From: Candidatus Bipolaricaulota bacterium
GTDB taxonomy: Bacteria > Bipolaricaulota > Bipolaricaulia > Bipolaricaulales > Bipolaricaulaceae
NCBI GenBank assembly: GCA_015661965.1
Contig: DQVA01000289.1
Span: forward strand, 1 to 6,379
Reading direction: 5' to 3'
DNA length: 6,379 nucleotides
The position numbers and the translations under genes were made by a program. Positions 1 to 4,770 of this stretch are shown here, one piece after another. The notes below the pieces were generated by a model, which did no database searches, was not told the DNA's origin, and worked only from the letters and a program-made list of their open reading frames with translations. The stretch's first letter is position 1; every line of letters starts with the position of its first letter.

Positions 1-1
1 C

Positions 2-109
2 GGGCTCATGGCCCTGGAGGAAGGGGGCCTGAGGGTGGCCTTGATCAAGGCGGTGATGGCCGCCACCCAGCGGGGCAAGTCCCTATCCGGCGGCCACATC
101 CTGAAATAA
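2..109 (+). CDS. C-terminal end of an unidentified protein (5' partial)
   Basis: An open frame enters from the left edge and ends at TAA 107-109, giving the last 35 residues of a protein. The visible tail starts GLMALEEGGLRVALIKAV and ends GKSLSGGHILK, which is a short amphipathic helix followed by a polar Gly/Ser-rich end. Codon use (G/C in third positions) matches the neighbouring real genes, which supports coding. The fragment is too short for me to assign a family. It converges on the minus-strand DUF763 gene, with about 83 bp between the two stop codons. An ATG lies in frame at 8-10, but a 34-residue free-standing gene is less likely than a truncated larger one. Confidence 0.6.
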   Translation, partial: GLMALEEGGLRVALIKAVMAATQRGKSLSGGHILK

Positions 110-192
110 AGGTACAGCTCTGCCAAACTCCGAACTCGCCAAGGCTCAAAAAAACGGGGATCACGGGGAGCTCAGAGGACTATTTTGTTCAG
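110..192. other. Convergent intergenic spacer, no clear terminator
   Basis: This 83 bp stretch lies between two converging stop codons. It is less GC-rich than its surroundings and holds an A7 run at 149-155, which reads as T7 on the minus strand, and a TATTTTG stretch at 181-187. I looked for a GC-rich hairpin preceding either T-run and found none that pairs convincingly. Termination here may be factor-dependent or signalled inside the genes. No RNA gene or repeat is visible. Confidence 0.4.
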
Positions 193-1284
193 CTAAGCCA
201 ATGGTTCGGCGCCCAGGGCGCTGGCCAACCTCCGCAGGGCGGCCAGCTCCTCCCGCCGCCCCAGTCGGGCCCGCCGCACCGCCCGCCTCAGCACCTGGAT
301 GGTGCGGTCGTAGGTGCCCCGGTCCACCGGATAGGGGGTGCCGTCCTTCCCTCCGTGGGCATAGGAATAGCGGGCCGGGTCGCGGAACGAGGCCGGCGCC
401 CCGTAGAGAAGCTCGGAGAGGAGCGCCAGCGCCCGGATCCCCTTCGCCCCCAGGCCCTGCACCCCGAGGAGCGACTCGAAATCGCTGGCTTCGCTCTGGT
501 AGGCCCGCAGCAACACCCCCTTCAGGCGCTTGGGGTTGAGGTCGGAAAGGAGCAGCTGGTGCCGTCGGGGGAGCTGCAGCCGCTTGATGCGAGAAAGTTC
601 CGAGGCCAGCCGCTCCGGCGGCTCCTGGGCCAGGACCGGGATCGCCCCCCGGGCCGGGGCAGCCTCGCGGGCCACCAGGTTCAGCACCAACCCCACCTGC
701 CTTCCCACCACCCCGGCGTGGGGCTCCTCCACAAAGCTGGTAAGCCCCTGCGATATCCAGTGGTAGCGGCGGGCCATGCCGGTATCCTCCCGCATCCCCT
801 GCTGCACCACGCACCAGCGTCCGGCCCGGTCGAAGAAGAACACGTGGTGGTAGATCTGGAACCCATCCTGCAGGGCGGCGGAGTCCACCTTGGCCGCCAT
901 GCGGGAGGCGTACACCAAACGGTCCGGCTCCACCGCGAGCTTCTCCCCCTTGGCCAGGATCTCCTGGGGGGCGCGGCGGGATACGGCCCCCTTGCCGCCG
1001 GCGGCGTACAGCCCTAGCTCATCTCCCACCTGATCCAGCGCCCCCTTGAGCGCCCCGCAGGTGGTGGTGGTGAGGCCGCTTGAGTGCCAATCAAACCCCA
1101 AGAAACACCCCAGGGCCTGGAACCAGTAGGGGTCGGCCAGGCGCCGCAGCACCTCCACCGGGCCGAACTCCTCCGCCAGGGCACAGAGAACCTCCCGGCC
1201 CAGGGACACCATGCGGGAAAACAGCCACCTGGGCGCCTTCCCCCCGTGCAAAGGGAGATCAGCGGTGCCGGTCCTCCTCGCCAT
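193..1284 (-). CDS. DUF763 domain protein (COG1415-type), function unknown
   Basis: A 363-residue protein spanning a whole DUF763 family member. Recognisable blocks are the N-terminal RRTGTADLPLHGGKAPRW (about residues 3-20), FDWHSSGLTTTT (64-75), the region YASRMAAKVDSAALQDG followed by QIYHH (125-147), VVQQGM (159-164), ARRYHW (171-176), and the C-terminal block RYSYAHGGKDG.PYPVDR (306-322). Residues about 271-294 (LLGVQGLGAKGIRALALL) look like a helix-hairpin-helix, which suggests nucleic-acid binding; that is inference only. The family occurs mostly in archaea and thermophilic bacteria, and I know of no established biochemical role. ATG 1284 is chosen because family members begin just before RTGTADLPLHGG. 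ATG 1296 (four residues longer) is an alternative with an AAGGA about 11 nt upstream. The open frame continues to 1350 but would then overlap the divergent nif3-like start. No frameshift or missing conserved block is apparent. Confidence 0.9.
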   Translation of the reverse strand: MARRTGTADLPLHGGKAPRWLFSRMVSLGREVLCALAEEFGPVEVLRRLADPYWFQALGCFLGFDWHSSGLTTTTCGALKGALDQVGDELGLYAAGGKGAVSRRAPQEILAKGEKLAVEPDRLVYASRMAAKVDSAALQDGFQIYHHVFFFDRAGRWCVVQQGMREDTGMARRYHWISQGLTSFVEEPHAGVVGRQVGLVLNLVAREAAPARGAIPVLAQEPPERLASELSRIKRLQLPRRHQLLLSDLNPKRLKGVLLRAYQSEASDFESLLGVQGLGAKGIRALALLSELLYGAPASFRDPARYSYAHGGKDGTPYPVDRGTYDRTIQVLRRAVRRARLGRREELAALRRLASALGAEPLA

Positions 1285-1294
1285 CCTCAGCCCC

Positions 1295-1300
1295 ATTCTA
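1295..1300 (-). promoter_or_regulatory. Candidate -10 box (TAGAAT) for the DUF763 gene
   Basis: Read on the minus strand, TAGAAT lies ten bases upstream of ATG 1284. A transcript started seven or so bases downstream would have almost no leader, similar to the arrangement on the opposite strand. The position 17 bp upstream reads GGGCGG, so no -35 element is visible. The box also overlaps the alternative ATG at 1296, so if that start is used this is not the promoter. Confidence 0.3.
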
Positions 1301-1310
1301 CCCCGCGTCC

Positions 1311-1340
1311 TTGCGGGCCGCCCCGCCCCCCCGCTACACT
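1311..1340 (+). promoter_or_regulatory. Candidate promoter of the nif3-like operon (leaderless)
   Basis: TTGCGG (1311-1316) and TACACT (1335-1340) are separated by 18 bp and form a plausible sigma-70-type pair. The -10 box ends only 8 nt before ATG 1349, and no Shine-Dalgarno sequence lies between them (only C-rich bases), so the mRNA probably begins at or next to the start codon. Leaderless transcription with a TANNNT box about 7 nt before the start is known from Thermus/Deinococcus and actinobacteria. A short dyad, CCCGC (1302-1306) and GCGGG (1313-1317), overlaps the -35 and could be an operator, but this is speculative. Confidence 0.45.
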
Positions 1341-1348
1341 CCCCCGAC

Positions 1349-2410
1349 ATGCGTCGGGCCGACGTGACGACCTACCTGGAGCGGCTGTTCCCCCCCGGCC
1401 TGGCGGAGCCCTGGGACCACTCCGGGCTCCAGGTGGGACCGCTTTCCGCTCCCTGTCGGCGGATCGTCGTGGCCCTGGATTTCGACGTAGCCCTGGCTTG
1501 CGAGCTTGCGGAGGTGGACCTGGTGATCGTCCACCATCCGCTCCTGTTCTCTCCCCCGGAGCGGATCGACCCCTCCACCCCGTTGGGGGAGAAGCTGCGG
1601 GCGCTGCTTTCCTCTGGGACGGCCTGCTACGCGGTACACACGCCCTACGACGTGGCCCGGGGGGGCCAGGGCGAGTACCTGGCCGGCCTTCTGGGGCTCC
1701 AGGGGGTGCGCCCCCTCAGCCCCCGGGGGGAGCTGGTGAAGTTGGCAGTGTTCGTGCCCGCGGGGCACGTGGAGCAGGTGGCCCAGGCCCTGTTTTCGGC
1801 CGGGGCTGGCAAGATCGGCCGTTACGGGCACTGCTCCTTCCGCACCCCAGGCACCGGCACCTTCCTCCCGGAGGAGGGCACCCGGCCGTTCATCGGGGAA
1901 CCGGGCCGGGAAGAGCACGTGGCGGAGGTGCGCCTAGAGACCATCGTCCCCCGGGAACGGCTGACCCAAGCCATCGCCGCCATGCGAGCCGCCCATCCCT
2001 ACGAGGAGGTGGCCTTCGACCTCTATCCCTTGTTGAACCGGGGCGAGCTCCACGGGCTGGGGCGGGTTGGGGAGCTTCCCGCGCCGGCCCCTGCCCGGGA
2101 GGTCGTGGAGCGATTCTCTCACGCCCTGGGCGGGGCGGGCGCGGTGGGCCTCTACGGGCCGCTGGACCGCGAGGTGCGACGGGTGGCCATCTGTGGCGGC
2201 TCAGGCGGGAGCCTGTGGCAGGAGGCGCTGGCCGCCGGGGCCCAGCTCTTCCTCACCGGGGAGGTCGGCTATCACCAGGGCCTGGAGGCGGGAGAGGCGG
2301 GGCTGGCGGTGGCCGCACTGGGACACCGGGAGACGGAGTACCCGTTTGTAGCACACGTGGCGGCCCTGCTGGAGGAGAAGTTCCCCGGGCTAGAGGTGAT
2401 CCAGCGATGA
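1349..2410 (+). CDS. Nif3-like dinuclear metal center protein (YqfO type, three-domain)
   Basis: A 353-residue member of the Nif3/DUF34 family, which forms toroidal hexamers with a two-metal site; the physiological reaction is unsettled (a GTP cyclohydrolase-type fold has been proposed). Metal-ligand motifs are present: VHHPLLF (H62, H63), VHTPYD (H97, D101) and GHRETE (H326, E330). LTGEVGYH (302-309) matches the conserved LTGD..YH block with Glu for Asp. Residues about 130-228 are the inserted PII/CutA-like domain typical of YqfO (KLAVFVPAGH, GTGTF, HPYEEVAFDLYP), so this is the long form rather than the roughly 250-residue form. The start at 1349 is set by the family N-terminus (YLERLFPPGLAEPWDHSGLQVG runs from residue 9). 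A longer frame to 1211 is open, but its extra 46 residues have no family match and antisense-overlap DUF763. The stop overlaps the next gene's ATG (ATGA), so the two are probably translationally coupled. Confidence 0.95.
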   Translation: MRRADVTTYLERLFPPGLAEPWDHSGLQVGPLSAPCRRIVVALDFDVALACELAEVDLVIVHHPLLFSPPERIDPSTPLGEKLRALLSSGTACYAVHTPYDVARGGQGEYLAGLLGLQGVRPLSPRGELVKLAVFVPAGHVEQVAQALFSAGAGKIGRYGHCSFRTPGTGTFLPEEGTRPFIGEPGREEHVAEVRLETIVPRERLTQAIAAMRAAHPYEEVAFDLYPLLNRGELHGLGRVGELPAPAPAREVVERFSHALGGAGAVGLYGPLDREVRRVAICGGSGGSLWQEALAAGAQLFLTGEVGYHQGLEAGEAGLAVAALGHRETEYPFVAHVAALLEEKFPGLEVIQR

Positions 2411-3114
2411 GCGAGGTGATGGAAAAGATCCTCGCCCTGTGGGAGATAGATCAGGCTCTGCACAAGCTGGGAGGGATCCTGTCCGATCTCCGGGCGGAGG
2501 AAGAAAGGCTGCTTCGGCGCCTCCAGGCCGAGGACCGGGCTTGGGAGGAGCGAAAGAGGCAGCATCAGGAGCTCCGCCACTTGGCAAACGCCAAGGCCCT
2601 GGAAGTGGACGAGATCGATGACCGCATCCGGACTTACCAGAAGAAGCTCGATCACGACATCATCCCCTACAAGGAGATGGAGTACCTGAAAGAACAGGTG
2701 GAGTACTTGCGGGGGCGGCTGGAGGAGCTGGAGGAGGAGGCGCTGGGCCTGATGGACGAGGTGGAGGCCGACGCCGGGCGCCTGGTGGAAGAGGAAAGGC
2801 AGCACCAAGCCCGGCGGGCGGACTTGGAGGGGGAGCTGGAGAAGCTGCGGGCCCGGCAGGCCAAGCTAGCCGCCGAGGCGGAGGGGCTTTCCGGCCGCCG
2901 CGCGGAAGCCTTGGCGGCGTTGCCCCAGAACTGGCGGGAGCACTACGAGCGGCTGCATGAAGCGGTTCCTGATCCGGTGGCCCCGGTGGAGAACGGCGCC
3001 TGTGGGGGGTGTCACCTGCGGATCTCCGACACCCTGCTGGAGCGGGTGCGGGAGGGGAGGGAGGTGGTGATCTGCGAGAACTGCTCGCGCTTCTTGTACT
3101 TGGGCTGGCGCTAG
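2407..3114 (+). CDS. Coiled-coil protein with C4 zinc ribbon (COG1579, zf-RING_7)
   Basis: A 235-residue protein with two parts. Residues about 1-175 are almost continuous heptad-rich helix, high in Glu/Arg/Leu, expected to fold back as a long antiparallel coiled-coil hairpin; DIIPYKEMEYLKEQ (84-97) lies in its central region. Residues 196-235 form a four-cysteine zinc ribbon: CGGC (C199, C202) and CENC (C223, C226), followed by the family ending SRFLYLGW. This architecture matches COG1579 proteins such as chlamydial CT398; a molecular role is not firmly established, though binding to sigma-54 and secretion proteins has been reported for CT398. COG1579 genes often lie next to nif3 genes, as here, where ATG 2407 overlaps the Nif3 stop. 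A Shine-Dalgarno-like GAGGTGAT at about 2391-2398 supports this start. The same frame is open far upstream to 1084, but that part is a shadow of the Nif3 gene. The 3' end overlaps the TPM gene. Confidence 0.92.
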   Translation: MSEVMEKILALWEIDQALHKLGGILSDLRAEEERLLRRLQAEDRAWEERKRQHQELRHLANAKALEVDEIDDRIRTYQKKLDHDIIPYKEMEYLKEQVEYLRGRLEELEEEALGLMDEVEADAGRLVEEERQHQARRADLEGELEKLRARQAKLAAEAEGLSGRRAEALAALPQNWREHYERLHEAVPDPVAPVENGACGGCHLRISDTLLERVREGREVVICENCSRFLYLGWR

Positions 3115-3758
3115 CCGCCTGGGCCCAATCCCCGCCCCTGCCGCAACCCATCGGCCAGATCAACGACTACGGCCAGACGCTTGAACGGGCCGACCGGCAG
3201 GCCCTGGAGGAACTCATAGCCCGGCTCTCCGCCCTGGGGGTGGATCTCGTCTACCTCGCGAGCTGGCATGATCCCTTCGGGGACCCTGACTACTATGCCC
3301 GCCAGATGTTCTCCGCCTGGGGGCTGGGAGCGGGGGACGTGCTGGTGGTGTTCCTGCGGGAGGGGGGGCGGTGGCGGGCCACCGGGGTCTTGAGCGCCGG
3401 GGTGCCCATCGCCCAAGGCGCTTTCGACCGGGTGCTGGCACGGGCGGAGTCCCGGGCCAACCGGGCGCCGCCTGCCCGGGCAGTGGTCTGGCTCGCCGAA
3501 GAGCTGCTGGAGCTGGCCAGCACTGGGGGGAGCGGGACAGGCGAATCGCAGCCGGTATGGCCCTATGTGCTGGGGGGCCTGGTGGGCCTGGCGGCGGTGC
3601 TTTGGGTAGCGCGGGCGCGGCTTTGTCCCCGCTGCGGGTTCCCCTTGCGCCGGCGGGACTCCTGGCTGGGTATAATGTTAGTGTGCCCTCGGTGTGGGTA
3701 TACGAGGGCGCCGCGGCGGGGGAGAGGGACGGGGAGCCGCAGGGGGATCTCCCCCTGA
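3009..3758 (+). CDS. TPM-domain membrane protein with C-terminal zinc ribbon
   Basis: Residues are counted from GTG 3009 (249 aa). A signal peptide or N-terminal anchor occupies about 22-40 (LRELLALLVLGLALAAWAQ), with likely cleavage after AWA. A TPM_phosphatase-type domain follows at about 48-172 (IGQINDYGQTLERADRQALE, ALGVDLVYLAS, MFSAWGLGAGDVLVVFLREGGRWRATGV). Then come a Gly/Ser linker, a transmembrane helix at about 184-203 (PYVLGGLVGLAAVLWVARAR), and a zinc ribbon at 206-231 (CPRCG, 15 residues, CPRCG). TPM-domain proteins occur mostly at membranes and some have phosphatase or repair-related roles; the function here is unknown. The usual GYGLEG-like segment is replaced by TGVLSAG. The start is uncertain: GTG 3009 puts 21 unusual residues before the signal peptide, whereas CTG 3072 sits 6 nt after AGGGAGGT and would begin exactly at the signal peptide. 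The start overlaps the COG1579 gene. The last 18 codons run into rnpB. Confidence 0.82.
   Translation: MSPADLRHPAGAGAGGEGGGDLRELLALLVLGLALAAWAQSPPLPQPIGQINDYGQTLERADRQALEELIARLSALGVDLVYLASWHDPFGDPDYYARQMFSAWGLGAGDVLVVFLREGGRWRATGVLSAGVPIAQGAFDRVLARAESRANRAPPARAVVWLAEELLELASTGGSGTGESQPVWPYVLGGLVGLAAVLWVARARLCPRCGFPLRRRDSWLGIMLVCPRCGYTRAPRRGRGTGSRRGISP
3058..3065 (+). promoter_or_regulatory. Ribosome binding site (AGGGAGGT) that may specify a CTG start
   Basis: AGGGAGGT lies inside the COG1579 coding sequence, 6 nt before CTG 3072, which is in frame with the TPM gene. Initiation there would give a protein starting directly at the signal-peptide h-region (RELLALLVLGLALAAWAQ). No ATG, GTG or TTG in the correct frame lies at a usable distance. 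A purine-rich run also fits the Arg/Glu/Gly codons of the upstream gene, so chance is possible. Confidence 0.4.
3645..3676 (+). promoter_or_regulatory. Candidate rnpB promoter inside the TPM gene
   Basis: A perfect TATAAT (3671-3676) lies inside the codons between the two zinc-ribbon knuckles of the upstream protein (codons for Gly-Ile-Met). TTGCGC at 3645-3650 could be a -35 but the spacing is 20 bp, so the -35 is weak. Initiation near 3683 would give a leader of roughly 27 nt before the P1 helix of RNase P RNA, to be removed by processing. In DNA this GC-rich a perfect -10 directly upstream of a highly transcribed RNA gene is unlikely to be chance. Confidence 0.55.
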
Positions 3759-4059
3759 GGAAGGTCCGGACTCCGCAGGGCAGGCCGCTCGGCGCAAGCC
3801 GAGAGGGGGCGACCCCTGGAAAGTGCCACAGAGAACAGACCGCCAGCGGCCCGGGAATCCGGGTGCGGGCAAGGGTGAAACGGTGGGGTAAGAGCCCACC
3901 GCCGGGGCCGTGAGGCCCCCGGGCACGGCAAACCCCGGCCGGAGCAAGGCCAAATAGGGGGGGGGTTGAGGGTGGCCCGCCCGATGCCCCCGGGTAGGCC
4001 GCATAGATGGATGGCTCCCTAAAACAGAATCCGGCCTATGGCCCTCTCCCCCGTCCGGC
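3710..4059 (+). ncRNA. rnpB: RNase P RNA (type-A-like, apparently lacking P18)
   Basis: This is the catalytic RNA that removes tRNA 5' leaders together with the RnpA protein. Conserved core blocks are GAGGAAGGTCCGGACTCC (3757-3774), AGTGCCACAGAGAACAGACC (3822-3841), GGGTGAAACGGTG (3873-3885), GGAGCAAGGCCAAATAGG (3941-3958), AGATGGATGGCT (4005-4016) and ACAGAATCCGGCCTAT (4024-4039). P4 covaries: CCGGA pairs with TCCGG where E. coli has CCGGG and CCCGG. P1 is 3715-3728 with 4042-4055 (one G-U), extendable to 3710/4059 with one bulge. P2 is 3731-3738 with 4013-4020. P3 is a short hairpin at 3740-3757. P8 has a GCAA loop, P9 GCGA, P12 a GAAT loop, P13 a 7 bp stem and P14 a GTGA loop. The segment between GGGTAGGCCGC and ATAGATGGATG has no room for P18. 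The L15 motif reads GGC (3927-3929) instead of GGU. The ends are set by P1 and may be off by a few bases. No intrinsic terminator follows. Confidence 0.96.
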
Positions 4060-4065
4060 TATAAT
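4060..4065 (+). promoter_or_regulatory. -10 box (TATAAT) of the yugP-rpe-ribD operon
   Basis: A perfect TATAAT begins at the base following the extended P1 helix of rnpB. Seven bases downstream lies the ribosome binding site, so the leader would be about 15 nt. The expected -35 position falls inside the last bases of rnpB (around 4037-4042, TATGGC) and does not resemble TTGACA. Read-through from rnpB could also feed this operon. Confidence 0.55.
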
Positions 4066-4072
4066 GCCGCCC

Positions 4073-4080
4073 GAGGAGGT
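4073..4080 (+). promoter_or_regulatory. Strong ribosome binding site (GAGGAGGT) that decides the yugP start
   Basis: GAGGAGGT is a near-perfect Shine-Dalgarno. It directly abuts GTG 4081 (no spacer) but is 6 nt before ATG 4087, so ATG 4087 is the better start. Confidence 0.75.
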
Positions 4081-4086
4081 GTGAAT

Positions 4087-4770
4087 ATGGGCTTGTGGCT
4101 CTTTTACCCGGAAACCCTGATGTTGCTTCTCCCGGCGCTCCTGCTGGCGATATACGCTTCCTACAAGGTAAAGAGCACCTACGCCAAATACCTGCAGGTA
4201 CCCACCCAAAGGCGGGTCACCGCCGCCCAGGTGGCCGAGGAGATCCTGACCCGGGCCGGGGTCAGCGGCGTGAAGCTGGAGGGCACTCCCAGGCCGCTGG
4301 GGGACCACTACGACCCCCGCTCCAAGGCCTTGCGGCTGTCCGCCCCCACCTCGGTATCGGTGGCCGCAGTGGGGGTGGCTGCCCATGAGGCGGGGCACGC
4401 CATCCAACATGCCCAGGGGTACGCTCCATTGGCCCTGCGTTCCGCGGTGGTGCCGGTGGCCAGCTTCGGCTCCCAGCTCGCCTTCCCCCTGTTCTTCCTG
4501 GGGCTCATCTTCCGGACGGAGATGCTGCTCAACGTAGGGATCATCCTGTTCGCCGCTGCGGTGCTGTTCACCCTGATCACCCTACCGGTGGAGTTCAACG
4601 CCTCCCGCCGGGCGGTGGCCGCCCTGGGCCAAAGCGGCCTGGTGACGCGGGAGGAGCTGGGCGCGGTAAAGGAGGTGCTCACCGCCGCCGCCCTCACCTA
4701 CGTGGCCGCCGCCGCCATGGCCATCATGCAGCTTTTGTCCATGCTCCTCATCGCCAACCGCCGCCGATGA
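4087..4770 (+). CDS. YugP-family membrane zinc metallopeptidase
   Basis: A 227-residue integral membrane protein of the Zn_peptidase_2/YugP family (COG2738). An N-terminal transmembrane helix (about residues 6-25, ETLMLLLPALLLAIYASY) is followed by a cytoplasmic or periplasmic segment that carries the catalytic motif AAHEAGHAIQH (H100, E101, H104: HExxH). Two hydrophobic segments follow at about 121-142 and 146-167. LPVEFNASRRA (166-176) supplies the family-typical third ligand E169, and a last helix spans about 199-223. Family members resemble membrane-embedded or membrane-anchored proteases; substrates are largely unknown. The length is about usual. The start is ATG 4087, fixed by the GAGGAGGT ribosome binding site, rather than the adjoining GTG 4081. 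It is the first gene of an operon with rpe and ribD, and its TGA overlaps the rpe ATG. The association with rpe and ribD does not suggest a shared pathway. Confidence 0.93.
   Translation: MGLWLFYPETLMLLLPALLLAIYASYKVKSTYAKYLQVPTQRRVTAAQVAEEILTRAGVSGVKLEGTPRPLGDHYDPRSKALRLSAPTSVSVAAVGVAAHEAGHAIQHAQGYAPLALRSAVVPVASFGSQLAFPLFFLGLIFRTEMLLNVGIILFAAAVLFTLITLPVEFNASRRAVAALGQSGLVTREELGAVKEVLTAAALTYVAAAAMAIMQLLSMLLIANRRR

Noticed and set aside
149..192. A7 run and TATTTTG as an intrinsic terminator
   Set aside because: No stable GC hairpin precedes either T-rich run on the appropriate strand.
161..1017. Several plus- and minus-strand frames over the DUF763 gene
   Set aside because: Their low-complexity Gly/Pro/Arg/His composition is typical of antisense shadows in GC-rich DNA; the DUF763 frame has clear conserved motifs.
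1211..1348. N-terminal extension of the Nif3-like protein by 46 residues
   Set aside because: It has no family similarity, lies antisense to DUF763, and a candidate promoter sits directly before ATG 1349.
1084..2406. Open frame continuous with the COG1579 gene that would extend it to 676 residues
   Set aside because: The upstream part is Pro/Gly/Arg-rich shadow sequence of the Nif3 gene in another frame. The family N-terminus and a ribosome binding site place the start at 2407.
3371..4004. Open frames on both strands across the TPM 3' end and rnpB
   Set aside because: They cover a structural RNA gene and have no recognisable protein motif.
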